A stretch of DNA of 64,000 bases from Azovibrio sp. (GTDB lineage: Bacteria; Pseudomonadota; Gammaproteobacteria; Burkholderiales; Rhodocyclaceae), in NCBI GenBank assembly GCA_026414665.1, contig JAOAIO010000001.1:37242-101241 (forward strand), given 5' to 3'. This document shows, one piece after another, positions 1 through 9,756 of the stretch. A model generated the notes under the pieces. That model did no database searches. It saw only the letters and a list, made by a program, of their open reading frames with translations, and was not told where the DNA came from. Within the stretch, counting starts at the first letter, position 1, and each line of letters opens with the position of its first letter. Both the position numbers and the translations under genes were made by a program.

Positions 1-661
1 CGCCACTTTCTCCAAGATTGCCAAGGAAATCACGGTCGCTGCCAAGCTTGGCGGCGGCGACCCGGGCTTCAACCCGCGCCTGCGCGTGGCCGTCGATAAG
101 GCCAAAGCCAACAATATGCCCAAAGATAAGATCGAGACCGCCATCAAGAAGGGTACCGGCGAGCTCGAAGGCGTCGATTACATCGAGGTGCGCTACGAGG
201 GCTATGGACCAGGCGGCGCCGCGGTGATGGTCGATTGCCTGACCGACAACAAGACCCGCACCGTGGCCGAAGTGCGGCACGCCTTCAACAAATACGGCGG
301 CAACATGGGCACTGATGGCTGCGTTGCCTTCCAGTTCAAGCACTGCGGCCAGATGATCTTCGCGCCCGGCACCGACGAGGCCGCCCTGATGGAGGCTGCG
401 ATCGAGGCGGGCGCCGAGGACGTGGCGACGAATGACGATGGTTCGATCGAGGTGATTACGAGTCCGGCCGATTTCATCGCCGTCAAGGATGCCCTGGATG
501 CCGCCGGCTTCAAGCCCGAATTCGCCGAGGTCACGATGAAGCCCGAGGCCGAAACCGAGCTTGCGGGCGAAGATGCGGTACGGATGCAAAAGCTGCTCGA
601 TGCGCTCGAGAGTCTCGACGACGTGCAGGAAATCTATACCACTGCCGTCATGGCCGCGTGA
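1..661 (+). CDS. yebC: YebC/PmpR-family regulator, 5' truncated by window edge
   Basis: The 3' part of a YebC/PmpR-family protein, a family reported as DNA-binding regulators and, more recently, as translation factors that relieve stalling. The frame is open from base 2 and reads into the family signature [11 protein letters not shown], then [19 protein letters not shown], then the central and C-terminal domains up to TGA at 659-661. The ORF-track start at 86 is an internal GTG; the true start lies upstream of the window and only the first few dozen residues are missing. A strong terminator follows at once, so this gene ends its transcript here. Its position just upstream of ruvC is a common proteobacterial linkage. 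Identity is secure; the exact role in this organism is not. Confidence 0.95.
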   Translation, partial: ATFSKIAKEITVAAKLGGGDPGFNPRLRVAVDKAKANNMPKDKIETAIKKGTGELEGVDYIEVRYEGYGPGGAAVMVDCLTDNKTRTVAEVRHAFNKYGGNMGTDGCVAFQFKHCGQMIFAPGTDEAALMEAAIEAGAEDVATNDDGSIEVITSPADFIAVKDALDAAGFKPEFAEVTMKPEAETELAGEDAVRMQKLLDALESLDDVQEIYTTAVMAA

Positions 662-681
662 TGCCTGGGATGCGGCCTCGC

Positions 682-711
682 AAGGCGGCGCTTGGCGCCG
701 CCTTCGTTTTT
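682..711 (+). terminator. Rho-independent terminator after yebC
   Basis: A perfect 10-bp inverted repeat, AAGGCGGCGC and GCGCCGCCTT separated by TTG, is followed by CGTTTTT. It lies 20 bases after the yebC stop and just before the ribosome binding site of the next gene, so it should insulate yebC from the downstream run. Confidence 0.8.
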
Positions 712-728
712 GCGGGGGAGTTCGCTTG

Positions 729-1580
729 ATGCAGCCCCTGCTGCCGCCCTTGTTCGTCTTGCTCTGGAGCACCGGCTTCATCGGTGCCAAGTTCGGCCTG
801 CCCTACGCCGAGCCTTTGACCTTCTTGCTCTGGCGCTATGCCCTCGTGGTGGCCTTGATGCTGCCGATCGTGCGCCTGACCCGGGCGCCCTGGCCGAAAT
901 CGCCGTGCCAATGGCTGCACATTGGCGTGACCGGGGTGCTGCTCCACGGTTGCTACCTGGGAGGCGTGTTTACCGCCATCCATCAGGGCCTGCCGGCCGG
1001 GGTGACGGCCCTGGTGGTGGGCCTGCAGCCCCTGCTCACGGCCCTGGCCGCCGGCGGGCTGCTCGGCGAGCAGGTCTTGCCCCGCCAATGGCTGGGCCTG
1101 GCTCTGGGCTTCTTGGGCGTCGGCTTGGTGGTGTCCGACAAGCTAGCTGGCGGCGCGGCGGCCAGCATGTTTCTGCCGGCCCTGGTGGCCCTGGCCGGCA
1201 TCACCTTCGGCACCTTGTACCAGAAGCGTTTCTGCGCCCGCTTCGATCTGCGCACCGGCTCGGTGCTCCAGTTCGTGCCGGCGGCGCTGTGCACGCTGCC
1301 GCTGGCCTTGGCCACCGAAACCATGGCGGTGGACTGGCAAGCTGAGTTCATCTTCGCGCTCATGTGGCTGGTGCTAGTGCTGTCGATTGGCGCCATCACG
1401 CTCTTCAATCTGTTGATCCGCCAGGGTAGCGCCGTGCATGTGACGCGGCTCTTTTATCTGACGCCGCCGACCACGGCGCTCATCGCCTGGGGGCTGTTCG
1501 GCGAAACCTTGGCGCCTTTGGCCTTGGCCGGCATGGGCTTGGCGGCGCTGGGCGTCTATCTGGCAAGAGGCAAGGCATGA
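729..1580 (+). CDS. EamA/DMT-family transporter
   Basis: A 283-residue membrane protein of the drug/metabolite transporter superfamily. The start is the ATG at 729, preceded by GGGGGAG; the ORF-track start at 561 reads back through yebC and the terminator. The sequence opens with [20 protein letters not shown], typical of EamA domain 1, and shows about ten hydrophobic helices in two repeats, the second around the [11 protein letters not shown] and [11 protein letters not shown] regions. The substrate cannot be inferred. The stop overlaps the ruvC start (ATGA), which indicates co-transcription with the ruv genes, although no functional link is obvious. Confidence 0.85.
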   Translation: MQPLLPPLFVLLWSTGFIGAKFGLPYAEPLTFLLWRYALVVALMLPIVRLTRAPWPKSPCQWLHIGVTGVLLHGCYLGGVFTAIHQGLPAGVTALVVGLQPLLTALAAGGLLGEQVLPRQWLGLALGFLGVGLVVSDKLAGGAAASMFLPALVALAGITFGTLYQKRFCARFDLRTGSVLQFVPAALCTLPLALATETMAVDWQAEFIFALMWLVLVLSIGAITLFNLLIRQGSAVHVTRLFYLTPPTTALIAWGLFGETLAPLALAGMGLAALGVYLARGKA

Positions 1581-2107
1581 CGAGGATTCTGGGCATCGAC
1601 CCGGGCTTGCGGGTGACCGGCTTTGGCGTGATCGACAAGGACGGCAGCCAGCTCCGCTATGTGGCGAGCGGCTGCATTCGGACCTGCGACCGGGAAACCC
1701 TACCGCAGCGCATCGCTACCTTGTTCAACGGCATTGGCGAGGTGATGGCGACCTACCAGCCCGATGCGGCGGCGGTGGAAATCGTGTTCGTGAACGTCAA
1801 TCCGCAATCGACCCTGCTCCTTGGCCAGGCCCGCGGCGCGGCGCTCTCGGCTTTGGCGCAGGGCGGGCTGCCGGTGGCGGAATACACGGCGCTGCAAGTA
1901 AAGCAGGCGGTGGTGGGGCACGGCAAGGCGGCCAAGGCGCAGGTGCAGCACATGGTGGTGCGGCTGCTCCAGCTCGCCGGCACGCCGGCGGCCGATGCGG
2001 CCGATGCGCTTGCCTGTGCCATCTGTCACGCGCACGGCGGGTTGGGCGGCATGGCGGCGCTAGGCGGCCGCGCGTATCGCGTCCGTAACGGCCGCCTGAT
2101 AGGATGA
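1577..2107 (+). CDS. ruvC: Holliday junction resolvase RuvC
   Basis: A 176-residue crossover junction endonuclease that cuts Holliday junctions symmetrically, working with RuvAB in recombinational repair. The N-terminus [15 protein letters not shown] carries the first catalytic Asp (D7). The conserved [22 protein letters not shown] segment carries the second acidic residue, and the C-terminal [14 protein letters not shown] the last catalytic acids. Length is normal. The ATG at 1577 overlaps the upstream stop by 4 bases. A prenyltransferase gene follows after only a few bases. Confidence 0.97.
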   Translation: MTRILGIDPGLRVTGFGVIDKDGSQLRYVASGCIRTCDRETLPQRIATLFNGIGEVMATYQPDAAAVEIVFVNVNPQSTLLLGQARGAALSALAQGGLPVAEYTALQVKQAVVGHGKAAKAQVQHMVVRLLQLAGTPAADAADALACAICHAHGGLGGMAALGGRAYRVRNGRLIG

Positions 2108-2111
2108 TGCC

Positions 2112-3059
2112 ATGCAGCCTGCCGAACCGACCCTAAGCCGTTTTGCCAATCCTTTGGCCAAGTATCTGGCCGCTACTCGGCCGGCTTTTCTTGGCGTGAC
2201 CTTGGTAGCCTGCTTGATCGGCTTTGCCTCGGCGCGCCTCAATGGTTTTGCCGTCCTACTCGATAAGGCATGGGTGACGCTGTGCTTTGCCCTCGTGGCG
2301 CACGCCGGGGTGAATGTCATCAACGATTACTACGACGCCTTGAATGGCTCGGATGCGGCCAATACCGGGCGCATCTTTCCCTTTACTGGCGGCAGCCGCT
2401 TCATCCAGAACGGGGTGTTGAGCCTACGCGCCACCGCCGGCTTCGGCTACGGTCTCTTGCTGGCCGTGATTCCCGCCGGCCTGTGGTTGATGCAGGTGTC
2501 GAGTCCCGACTTGTTCTGGATCGGCCTCGGCGGGCTCTTGGTCGGCTGGGCCTATTCGGCGCCGCCGTTGAAACTCATGGCCAGGGGCTTGGGCGAGTTG
2601 GCCATCGTGGCGGGCTGGCTGTTCGTGGTGGTCGGCGCCGACATGGTGCTGCGCGGTGGCTTTGCCTTGCAGCCATGGCTAGCGGGCCTACCCTATGCGC
2701 TGTTGGTGGCCAACATTCTCTTCATCAACCAGTTTCCCGATTGCGAGGCCGATGCGCTCGCCGGCAAGCGCACCTTGGTCGTGCGCTTAGGGCCGGGCGA
2801 GGCGCGCTGGGGCTATCTCGCCATCGCTGCTGGCGCCTATGGGCTGTTGCTCTTTTTCGTGGCGCGCAATCTGTTGCCGATCTATGCCGCGGCGGGAGCC
2901 TTGGCCTTGCCGCTCTCCTTCAAGGCGGCGCGTCAGTTGCTGACCCATGCCGCCGAGCCGGGGCGGCTGGCGCCGGCCATCAAGCTTTCCATCCTTGCCG
3001 CCCATGCGAGCGGGCTGCTGCTTGCGGCGGGGCTTTACTTTGCGGGGCAATTGCCATGA
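2112..3059 (+). CDS. UbiA-family prenyltransferase (MenA-like)
   Basis: A 315-residue polytopic membrane enzyme of the UbiA superfamily, which transfers polyprenyl chains to aromatic acceptors. Two Asp-rich motifs that bind Mg-diphosphate are visible: [12 protein letters not shown] near residue 75 and [15 protein letters not shown] near residue 212, each ahead of a membrane segment. The NDYYDA form resembles MenA (1,4-dihydroxy-2-naphthoate prenyltransferase) more than UbiA. No other men genes are in the window, so the acceptor is unproven. It sits between ruvC and ruvA and overlaps the ruvA start by 4 bases. Confidence 0.8.
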   Translation: MQPAEPTLSRFANPLAKYLAATRPAFLGVTLVACLIGFASARLNGFAVLLDKAWVTLCFALVAHAGVNVINDYYDALNGSDAANTGRIFPFTGGSRFIQNGVLSLRATAGFGYGLLLAVIPAGLWLMQVSSPDLFWIGLGGLLVGWAYSAPPLKLMARGLGELAIVAGWLFVVVGADMVLRGGFALQPWLAGLPYALLVANILFINQFPDCEADALAGKRTLVVRLGPGEARWGYLAIAAGAYGLLLFFVARNLLPIYAAAGALALPLSFKAARQLLTHAAEPGRLAPAIKLSILAAHASGLLLAAGLYFAGQLP

Positions 3060-3643
3060 TTGGACGTCTTTCGGGCCGCCTGGCCGAGAAAAACCCACCG
3101 CAGATCTTGATCGACGTAGGCGGCGTCGGCTATGAGCTGGATGTGCCGATGAGCACGTTCTACCACTTGCCGGCGCTGGGTGAGCCGGTGACGCTGCTCA
3201 TCCATCATGCCGTACGCGAGGACGGGCATTTTCTTTATGGCTTTACCACGCCCGAGGAACGGGCCGCTTTCCGCCAGCTGCTGAAGATTTCCGGGGTGGG
3301 CGCCCGCATCGCCTTGGCGGTGCTCTCCGGCCTGTCAGTACAAGATCTGGCCAGCGCCGTGGCGCGCCAGGAGGCGGGCTGGCTCACCCGGATTCCGGGC
3401 ATCGGCAAGAAGACCGCCGAGCGCCTGCTGCTCGAACTCAAGGGCAAGCTGCCCACGGCGCCGGGAGGGGCGGCCCCGGCTCCCGGGGCGCTGCCGGCCG
3501 GGGATGGGGAGGACGTGCTGCATGCCCTGCTCGCCTTGGGCTACCACGAGAAAGAAGCGCTCGCCGCCCTGAAAACCCTCCCGCCCGGCCTGACTACCGC
3601 CGAGGGCATTCGCCAGGCGCTCAAGATCCTGGGCAAATTCTGA
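3056..3643 (+). CDS. ruvA: Holliday junction branch-migration protein RuvA
   Basis: A 195-residue RuvA, the junction-recognition subunit that tetramerises on four-way DNA and recruits RuvB. The start is the ATG at 3056, giving [27 protein letters not shown] (OB-fold domain); the ORF-track entry from 2270 is a read-through of the same frame. Two helix-hairpin-helix motifs follow ([16 protein letters not shown] and [20 protein letters not shown]). A Pro/Ala/Gly-rich linker leads to the C-terminal domain III that contacts RuvB ([17 protein letters not shown]). It overlaps the prenyltransferase stop. Confidence 0.97.
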   Translation: MIGRLSGRLAEKNPPQILIDVGGVGYELDVPMSTFYHLPALGEPVTLLIHHAVREDGHFLYGFTTPEERAAFRQLLKISGVGARIALAVLSGLSVQDLASAVARQEAGWLTRIPGIGKKTAERLLLELKGKLPTAPGGAAPAPGALPAGDGEDVLHALLALGYHEKEALAALKTLPPGLTTAEGIRQALKILGKF

Positions 3644-3653
3644 AGGCAAGTCC

Positions 3654-4703
3654 ATGCATTACGGTCCTAAGAACCTGGCGCGCATCAGCTTGATCGCGCT
3701 GCTCATCCTCGGCTGTCTCTATGTGCTTTATCCGTTCCTGGCCGCGGTCCTGTTCGCCGCCGTGGTGTGCGTCACGACCTGGCCGGCTTACACATGGCTG
3801 CACGTCCGCACCGGTCGGCGCGATGGGCTTGCTGCCACGCTCATGACGGTGGGCTTGCTGCTGGGCATGGTGGTGCCCACTATCTTTCTTGCGGCGGGTC
3901 TTGGGGATGCCGTGAATCTGCTGGTAGACAAGGTCCGCCCCTGGCTGCATGACGGTATCGGCGAGCCGCCCGATTGGGTCGTGAGTCTGCCGCTGGTGGG
4001 GGAACAGATCGTCGAATATTGGCACCGGCTCGCCGAGAGCCGCGAGGAGGTGATGAAGCTCTTGCGTCAGGCCTACGAGCCGGCGCGCGGCATGGCGCTT
4101 GCGAGCATCGGCTTCGTTGGCAATGGCATTTTGCAACTGGTGCTGGTGATCTTCATCGGCTTCTTTTTCTATCGGGATGGCGAGCGTCTCGCCCATCGCT
4201 TGGGGGACGCGGCGCGGCGCCTGGGCGGCGAGCTGGGAAGCGAAATGCTGCAGCTGGCGCGTAGCACCGTGACCGGGGTCATGGTCGGCATCGTCGGCAC
4301 GGCTTTGGCGCAGGCCTTGGTGGCGCTCATCGGGTTTTGGGTGGCTGGGGTGCCGGGCGCCATCCTGCTGGCCGCCGCCACGTTTTTCTTGTCGATGATT
4401 CCGGTCGGTCCGCCGTTGATCTGGGGCGGCGCCGCCTTCTGGCTCTATGACCAGGGCGAGATGGGTTGGGCGCTCTTCATGGTGATTTACGGCGTCTTGG
4501 TGATCAGCAGCGTGGATAACCTGGTCAAGCCCATCCTCATTTCCCGCAGCGCCAGCCTGCCCATCCTGCTCATCGCCCTGGGGGTGTTCGGCGGCATCTT
4601 GGCTTTTGGCTTCATCGGCATCTTCCTTGGGCCGACCTTGCTGGCGCTCGCGCACGTGCTGTTCATGCGCTGGATGCACCGGCCCGACTTGGACGACAAC
4701 TAA
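3654..4703 (+). CDS. AI-2E/PerM-family membrane transporter
   Basis: A 349-residue protein of the PerM/YdiK/TqsA family. It has the usual pattern of paired N-terminal helices ([20 protein letters not shown]), a soluble central stretch with charged residues around 110-160, and a cluster of C-terminal helices with the conserved [20 protein letters not shown] and [12 protein letters not shown] motifs. Members have been linked to autoinducer-2 or sodium/proton export, so the substrate here is open. It sits 10 bases after ruvA and 7 bases before ruvB, so it is probably co-transcribed with both. Confidence 0.85.
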   Translation: MHYGPKNLARISLIALLILGCLYVLYPFLAAVLFAAVVCVTTWPAYTWLHVRTGRRDGLAATLMTVGLLLGMVVPTIFLAAGLGDAVNLLVDKVRPWLHDGIGEPPDWVVSLPLVGEQIVEYWHRLAESREEVMKLLRQAYEPARGMALASIGFVGNGILQLVLVIFIGFFFYRDGERLAHRLGDAARRLGGELGSEMLQLARSTVTGVMVGIVGTALAQALVALIGFWVAGVPGAILLAAATFFLSMIPVGPPLIWGGAAFWLYDQGEMGWALFMVIYGVLVISSVDNLVKPILISRSASLPILLIALGVFGGILAFGFIGIFLGPTLLALAHVLFMRWMHRPDLDDN

Positions 4704-4710
4704 AACCGCC

Positions 4711-5787
4711 ATGATCGAAACCGACGACCTCGCTCCTTTGCCCGGCGCCGAGCGGCTCATCTCGGCCCAATCCCGCTCCGCCCAGGAAGAGGCGCTAGAG
4801 CGTGCCCTGCGCCCGAAGCGTCTGGCCGACTACACCGGCCAGCAGAAGATCCGCGAGCAGCTGGAAATCTTCATCCAGGCGGCCAGGAACCGGGGCGAAT
4901 GCCTCGACCACGTGCTGCTGTTCGGCCCGCCGGGCCTGGGTAAGACCACGCTCGCCCACATCCTCGCCCAGGAAATGGGAGGGAACCTGCGCCAGACCTC
5001 GGGCCCGGTGCTGGAACGGGCCGGCGACCTGGCGGCCCTGCTCACCAACCTGGAACCGCACGACATTCTGTTCATCGACGAAATCCACCGCCTCTCCCCG
5101 GTGGTGGAGGAAATCCTCTACCCGGCCATGGAGGATTATCAGATCGACATCATGATCGGCGAGGGCCCGGCGGCGCGCTCGGTGAAGCTCGATCTACCGC
5201 CCTTCACGCTGGTGGGCGCCACCACGCGTGCCGGGATGCTCACCAATCCCTTGCGCGACCGTTTCGGCATCGTGGCTCGCCTGGAGTTCTATACGCCGGC
5301 GGAATTGCAGCAGATCGTCAGCCGTTCGGCGCAGCTACTCAATGCCCCCGTAGACCCGGAAGGCGCGCTCGAAATCGCGCGTCGCTCGCGCGGCACGCCA
5401 CGCATCGCCAATCGCTTGCTGCGCCGGGTGCGCGACTATGCTGAGGTGAAGGGCAACGGCCGCATCACCCGGGCTACGGCGGATGCGGCGCTCGCCATGC
5501 TCGACGTGGACTCGGCCGGCCTTGATCTGATGGACAGAAAGCTCTTATCCGCCGTCATCGACAAATTCGGCGGCGGTCCGGTGGGAGTGGATAACCTGGC
5601 GGCGGCCATTGGCGAATCCCGCGACACCATCGAAGACGTGCTCGAACCCTATCTCATCCAGCAGGGCTACTTGCAGCGCACGCTGCGCGGCCGCATCGCT
5701 ACGCCGGCCATCTACCGCCACCTTGGCCTCGCGGCGCCCGCCGTCTCGGGAGCCGCCGCCACGCCTGCGCTCTGGGACGAGCCTTGA
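4711..5787 (+). CDS. ruvB: Holliday junction helicase motor RuvB
   Basis: A 358-residue AAA+ motor that drives branch migration with RuvA. The start is the ATG at 4711 ([12 protein letters not shown]...), not the upstream read-through start at 4606. Visible features: the entry motif [12 protein letters not shown], Walker [10 protein letters not shown] from about residue 72, Walker B FIDEIHRL, sensor 1 GATTRAG, the arginine finger in NPLRDRFG, and the C-terminal winged helix with [16 protein letters not shown]. The C-terminus converges with the minus-strand antiporter operon; only 26 bases separate the stops. Confidence 0.98.
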   Translation: MIETDDLAPLPGAERLISAQSRSAQEEALERALRPKRLADYTGQQKIREQLEIFIQAARNRGECLDHVLLFGPPGLGKTTLAHILAQEMGGNLRQTSGPVLERAGDLAALLTNLEPHDILFIDEIHRLSPVVEEILYPAMEDYQIDIMIGEGPAARSVKLDLPPFTLVGATTRAGMLTNPLRDRFGIVARLEFYTPAELQQIVSRSAQLLNAPVDPEGALEIARRSRGTPRIANRLLRRVRDYAEVKGNGRITRATADAALAMLDVDSAGLDLMDRKLLSAVIDKFGGGPVGVDNLAAAIGESRDTIEDVLEPYLIQQGYLQRTLRGRIATPAIYRHLGLAAPAVSGAAATPALWDEP

Positions 5788-5813
5788 TGTGGCATAAGCG
5801 CCGGCCGCGCGGC

Positions 5814-7325
5814 TCAAGGCGCGGCGGCGAGATATTCGCGCGCGGCGATCAACTGCGCCCACGCCAGCGGGCTCCAGCTCGTTGCCGCGCCGATGCCGAC
5901 GGCCAGGGTGGCCGCCGCGGTCACGAGCGGCGGTAGGAGCAAGAGCCAGGCGGTCTCGCGCCAGCCGCGCGCGGCGATGTGCTCGTCTGGCCAGGCGCTG
6001 CTTGCCCTGCCGAACCAGGCTTGCCAGAGGATGGGCAGGAAATACGCGGCATTGAGTAGGCTCGATGCCCACAACACCCAGACTGCCCAGTCGCTGCCGG
6101 CCGCCCTGGCCCCATCCATGAGCCATGCCTTGCTGACGGCCCCGGCCGTGAGCGGCGCGCCCATCATGCCGAGCGCCGCGATCGAAAACGCTAGGGTGGT
6201 GAGCGGCATACGCCGGCCGGCGCCGCGCATCTGGCTCACTTTGTGAATGCCGAGCGTCTCGGCATAGTTGCCGGCGCAGAAGAACAGCGTGATCTTCATG
6301 ATGCCCTGGTGTACGAGATGCACGAGGCCGCCTACGGTAGCCACCGGGCCGAACAAGGCGAGGCCGAGAGCGATGTAAGACACCTGGCTGACGGTCGAAA
6401 ACGCCAGCCGTTTTTTCAGATCATCCTGAAACAAGGCGCGCACGCTGCCCCAGACGATGGTGGCAGCCGCCAGCCAAGCGAGTGGCTGTAGCAAGCCTTG
6501 GGATTGGGCGAACTCTACCCCATAGACCTCATAGATCACCCGGGCGATGCCGAAGGCTCCCGCCTTGACCACGGCCACCGCGTGCAGCAAGGCCGAGACC
6601 GGGGCGGGCGCCACCATCGCCTGCGGCAGCCAGCCGTGCAGCGGCACCAGCGCCGCCTTGACCCCGAGGCCGGCGATCAGGAGGAAGAAGATGAGCCGCA
6701 GGGCGCCCGCCTGCTCGGCGCCTAAGCCGGCGACGATGCCGGCGTGGGCGAACTCGGTGTGGCCGAGCAGATGCTGGAGCCAGACGCTACCGGCCAAGAG
6801 CAAGGCGCCGCCCAGGAGGGTATAGCGCAGATACACCGTGCCGCCTTGCATGGCCTGGGCGGTGCCGCGGTGCACGACGAGCGGAAAGGTAGAGAGGGTC
6901 AGGAGTTCGTAGAAGACGAAGAAGGTAAACAGATTGCCGGCCATGGCGATGCCCATGGTCGCCGTGACGCACAGGCTGAAGAAGCCGAAGAAACGGCTAC
7001 GGTGCGGCGCGCCTTCGAGATAGCCGATGGCATAAAGCGTGGTGAGCAGCCAGAGGATGGCCGACAAGCTGATGAACAGCAGTCCTAGGGCATCCGCCTT
7101 CAAGGCGAGCTCCAGGCCGGGCAAGACCGCATGGCGGAAGGCGTAGGTCTCGCCGCGGTACACTCCGTCCAGAAGCACGGACACCAGCGCCAGCTTGGAG
7201 ATGGCGCCGGCCAGATTGAGCGCGGTGCGAAGCGCCACCTGCCGCTCCGGCAAGAGGAAAATCACGAGGCCGGGCAGGAAGGACGAGGCGAGCACGGCCA
7301 AGAGCAGTGCGGCGTTGGCGCTCAT
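5814..7325 (-). CDS. ND4/MrpD-type proton-translocating antiporter subunit (last gene of operon)
   Basis: A 503-residue member of the ND2/ND4/ND5 superfamily, with about 14 hydrophobic helices. The helix-5 glutamate lies in FVFYELLTLSTFPLV, and the central lysine region is GVKAALVPLHGWLPQAMVAPAPVSALLHAVAVVKAGAFG, the classic antiporter signature. The QDDLKKRLAFSTVSQVSYIALG loop is also typical. It is the last of 14 genes in the operon and starts 31 bases after the preceding antiporter subunit. It is the fourth ND-type subunit in the cluster. In Mbh and complex I relatives such subunits add proton or sodium channels; which cation it moves is not evident. Confidence 0.88.
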   Translation of the reverse strand: MSANAALLLAVLASSFLPGLVIFLLPERQVALRTALNLAGAISKLALVSVLLDGVYRGETYAFRHAVLPGLELALKADALGLLFISLSAILWLLTTLYAIGYLEGAPHRSRFFGFFSLCVTATMGIAMAGNLFTFFVFYELLTLSTFPLVVHRGTAQAMQGGTVYLRYTLLGGALLLAGSVWLQHLLGHTEFAHAGIVAGLGAEQAGALRLIFFLLIAGLGVKAALVPLHGWLPQAMVAPAPVSALLHAVAVVKAGAFGIARVIYEVYGVEFAQSQGLLQPLAWLAAATIVWGSVRALFQDDLKKRLAFSTVSQVSYIALGLALFGPVATVGGLVHLVHQGIMKITLFFCAGNYAETLGIHKVSQMRGAGRRMPLTTLAFSIAALGMMGAPLTAGAVSKAWLMDGARAAGSDWAVWVLWASSLLNAAYFLPILWQAWFGRASSAWPDEHIAARGWRETAWLLLLPPLVTAAATLAVGIGAATSWSPLAWAQLIAAREYLAAAP

Positions 7326-7356
7326 GCTGGCAACTCCGGTCGAGCGCTGCCGCGCT

Positions 7357-8808
7357 TCATTCCCATCCCCATACGGCGAGGAGCTCGACCAACTCCACGC
7401 CGCGTAGTCCGAGTAGGAGGCTCGCGCCGGCGAGCCCGAAAGCCGTCCATTCGAGCGTGCGCGGCACCGGCGCTACGGTGGTCTTGCTCGAGGTGAGCAG
7501 AAAGGCTTGGCGCAGCACTCGGAACACATACACGGCGGCGAGGAGGCCGCCGGATAGCGTGATGAGGACGATGCCCCAGTAGCCTTGGCCGAGCGCCGCA
7601 TCGAGCAACTGCCACTTGGCGAGAAAGCCGGCCGATGGCGGCAGCCCCATCAAGGTCACGCCGGCGAGGCCGAAAGCGAACAGGGTCAAGGGCAATTGCT
7701 GGGCGGCCCCGGCCAATGCGGCGATACGGTCTTGGCCGGTTGCCTTGATGAGCACGCCGGCGGCGGTAAACATCGCCGCCTTCGCCAGACCGTGCGCAAC
7801 CGCATGCAGGATGCCGGCCGCGCGTCCGCCGGGCGTGCCGAGCAAGGGAAAGATGAGGAACAAATAGCCGAGCTGGGCGACGGTCGAATAGGCGATCATC
7901 GTCTTCAGGCGCGGCGCCCGAATCGCCTGCCACGAGCCCCAGAGGATAGCGCCGGCGCCCAGCAAGGCGGGCAGCCAGGGCAAAAGCGGGTGCGAGGCCG
8001 TGAGGGGAGCCAGCGGTCCTAGCCAGAGGCGCAGGATCAGGTAGAAGGAAGCCTTCACCACCAGTGCCGAGAGCAGAGCCGAGACCGGCGCGGCGGCGCC
8101 GCCGTGCGCCGGAGGCAGCCAGTAGTGGCAGGGAAAGAGCGCGGTTTTCAGCAGTAGCCCGAGTAGCATCAAGCCCGCCGCCAGGCCGACCAAGGTTGGC
8201 GCCTCGGCCGCCACGAGGGGCGTCAGGCTAGCGACTGCGACGCTGCCGTAAGCGCCGTAAATCAGCGCTACGCCGAGCAGATAGGCGCCCGAGCCGAGCA
8301 AGGTGGCGAACAGGTAGCGCAGCGCCGCAGCGATTTGCAGGGCGCCGCCGCCGATGCCCACGAGGCCGACGGCGGCAAGTCCCACCAATTCCAGGGTGAC
8401 GTACAGATTGAATAGGTCGGTGGACACGAAAAGCGCGTTCAAGCCGGCCAAGAGTAGGCCAAACAGCGGCCAGAAATAGCGGACCTCGGCGCTGTCGGGG
8501 CGGAAGTAGGCGCGGGCATAAAGCGCAAGCGGCAGGGCGACGGCTTGGGTGAGCAACAGCATGGCCGCGGCCAGGCCGTCGGCCGTCAGGTCGATGCCGA
8601 GCGGCGCGCCCCAGCCGCCGATGCGATGCCGCGCGATGTCGCCGGCCAGCACCGAATCGGCGAGCTGCAAGGCGAAAAAGAGCGCCGCCGCCTGGCTGGC
8701 GATACATAGACCGGCGCCACGGCCGGGGCCGAGCAGAAAGGCGGCGGCGCCGCTGGCGAGGGGCAGCAGAATGAGGCCGACGAGCGCCGCCTGCTGCGCG
8801 TCAATCAT
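7357..8808 (-). CDS. ND2/NuoN/MrpD-type antiporter subunit
   Basis: A 483-residue ND-type subunit, probably equivalent to MrpD/MbhH of the second antiporter set. I chose the ATG at 8808 (MIDAQQAALVGLILLP), which overlaps the upstream MrpC-like stop by 8 bases; the ORF-track start at 8889 adds an unlikely basic leader. The key glutamate lies in NLYVTLELVGLAAVGLV. The lysine helix is [39 protein letters not shown], and TMIAYSTVAQLGYLFLIF matches the conserved broken helix. It clearly diverges from the first MrpD copy at 12.4-13.9 kb, so it is not a recent duplicate. Confidence 0.88.
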   Translation of the reverse strand: MIDAQQAALVGLILLPLASGAAAFLLGPGRGAGLCIASQAAALFFALQLADSVLAGDIARHRIGGWGAPLGIDLTADGLAAAMLLLTQAVALPLALYARAYFRPDSAEVRYFWPLFGLLLAGLNALFVSTDLFNLYVTLELVGLAAVGLVGIGGGALQIAAALRYLFATLLGSGAYLLGVALIYGAYGSVAVASLTPLVAAEAPTLVGLAAGLMLLGLLLKTALFPCHYWLPPAHGGAAAPVSALLSALVVKASFYLILRLWLGPLAPLTASHPLLPWLPALLGAGAILWGSWQAIRAPRLKTMIAYSTVAQLGYLFLIFPLLGTPGGRAAGILHAVAHGLAKAAMFTAAGVLIKATGQDRIAALAGAAQQLPLTLFAFGLAGVTLMGLPPSAGFLAKWQLLDAALGQGYWGIVLITLSGGLLAAVYVFRVLRQAFLLTSSKTTVAPVPRTLEWTAFGLAGASLLLGLRGVELVELLAVWGWE

Positions 8809-9103
8809 GCGCAGCCTCTGGTAGTTCGAGCCGGCCGGTGAGTGCGTGCAGGCGGCGGGTGAGCGCCAGCGCCAGGGCCGTGGCGGCAACTGCGACGACG
8901 ATGCCGGTCAGCACCATGGCCTGTGGCACCGGGTCGGGCACGTCCTGGCGCTGGGCCAGGCCTACCAGCACCAGGAAAGCGCCGCTGCCCATCAGATTGA
9001 AGGCGAGGATGCGGCGCAGCAAATGGCGCTGCAACAACAGGCCGGCGGCGCCAAGGGGGAACAAGGCGGCGCCGACGAGCGCGAACAGCAAGCCGGTGCT
9101 CAT
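8801..9103 (-). CDS. MrpC/NuoK-like antiporter subunit (second set)
   Basis: A 100-residue three-helix protein of the MrpC/NuoK family. The start is the ATG at 9103 (MSTGLLFALVGAALFPLG), which overlaps the upstream stop by 4 bases; the ORF-track start at 9325 is a read-back. Family motifs are ILAFNLMGSGAFLVLVGLAQR and the conserved VPQAMVLTGIVVAVAATALALAL, nearly the same as in other MrpC proteins. It corresponds to MbhG in Mbh nomenclature. A separate MrpC lies at 13.9-14.3 kb. Confidence 0.88.
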   Translation of the reverse strand: MSTGLLFALVGAALFPLGAAGLLLQRHLLRRILAFNLMGSGAFLVLVGLAQRQDVPDPVPQAMVLTGIVVAVAATALALALTRRLHALTGRLELPEAAHD

Positions 9104-9756
9104 CGGCGCTCTCCCTCGGCTTGGCAGAGGAACAGGAATAGTCCGGCCAGGATCAAGCCGAGCGAGCCGGTGAGGCAGAATTCGATGAGTAGGATCAAAC
9201 GCCCGGCCCAGGCTGGCGGGTATTGCAATAGGCTGCCCTCGATGAGCAGTGCGGCGGCAACGCCGAGAAACACCAGCAAGCCGGCAGCGAGGCCGCCGCG
9301 CAATAGCGCTCCGGGTGTCGGCCAACCCGGCAATTGGCCGGTCAAATGCAATAGGACGAGCGCCGCGGCGAGCACCGCGCCGGCCTGGAAAGCGCCACCG
9401 GGCCGGAACGCGCCCGCCCAGAGCAGATAGAAGCTGGCGACTAGCATCAAGGGCACGGCTAGCCGCGCCAGCATTTGCAAGAGCGGGTCGGCCGGCGCCG
9501 GGCGCCGCGCCGGGCCGGGCGGGGTGACGGCCAGGATGGCGAAGAGCGCGAGCAGCAGCACGGCGACCTCGAGCAAGGTGTCGTAGCCGCGATAGTTGAG
9601 CAGCACCGCCGTGACCGGGTGGCGCACGCCGCTGTCAGCGAGATGCGCCGCCACGGCCGGGCGCAGATCGAGCCGCGCGGGGCCGAGTTCGAGCATGGCG
9701 TAGCCGAGGGCGAGCGCCAAGAGCAGTGCCGCGCCGCCGATGCCGAAGCGTTTCAT
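9100..9756 (-). CDS. MbhE-like plus MrpB-like fused antiporter subunit
   Basis: A 218-residue membrane protein. The first half contains VTAVLLNYRGYDTLLEVAVLLLALFAI, equivalent to the NVILVDFRGFDTFGE segment near the C-terminus of MrpA (MbhE in hydrogenases). The second half contains AGAFRPGGAFQAGAVLAAALVLL, equivalent to the GHNVPGGGFIAALV signature of MrpB. It therefore joins the MbhE and MbhF pieces in one chain. The start is the ATG at 9756 (MKRFGIGG...), overlapping the upstream stop by 4 bases. The ORF-track start at 10119 lies in the preceding gene. Confidence 0.82.
   Translation of the reverse strand: MKRFGIGGAALLLALALGYAMLELGPARLDLRPAVAAHLADSGVRHPVTAVLLNYRGYDTLLEVAVLLLALFAILAVTPPGPARRPAPADPLLQMLARLAVPLMLVASFYLLWAGAFRPGGAFQAGAVLAAALVLLHLTGQLPGWPTPGALLRGGLAAGLLVFLGVAAALLIEGSLLQYPPAWAGRLILLIEFCLTGSLGLILAGLFLFLCQAEGERR

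Noticed and set aside
3621-4760. 379-residue minus-strand ORF opposite the PerM-type gene
   Set aside because: Shadow ORF in GC-rich DNA: low-complexity His/Gln/Arg-rich translation, while the plus strand has a clear transporter.
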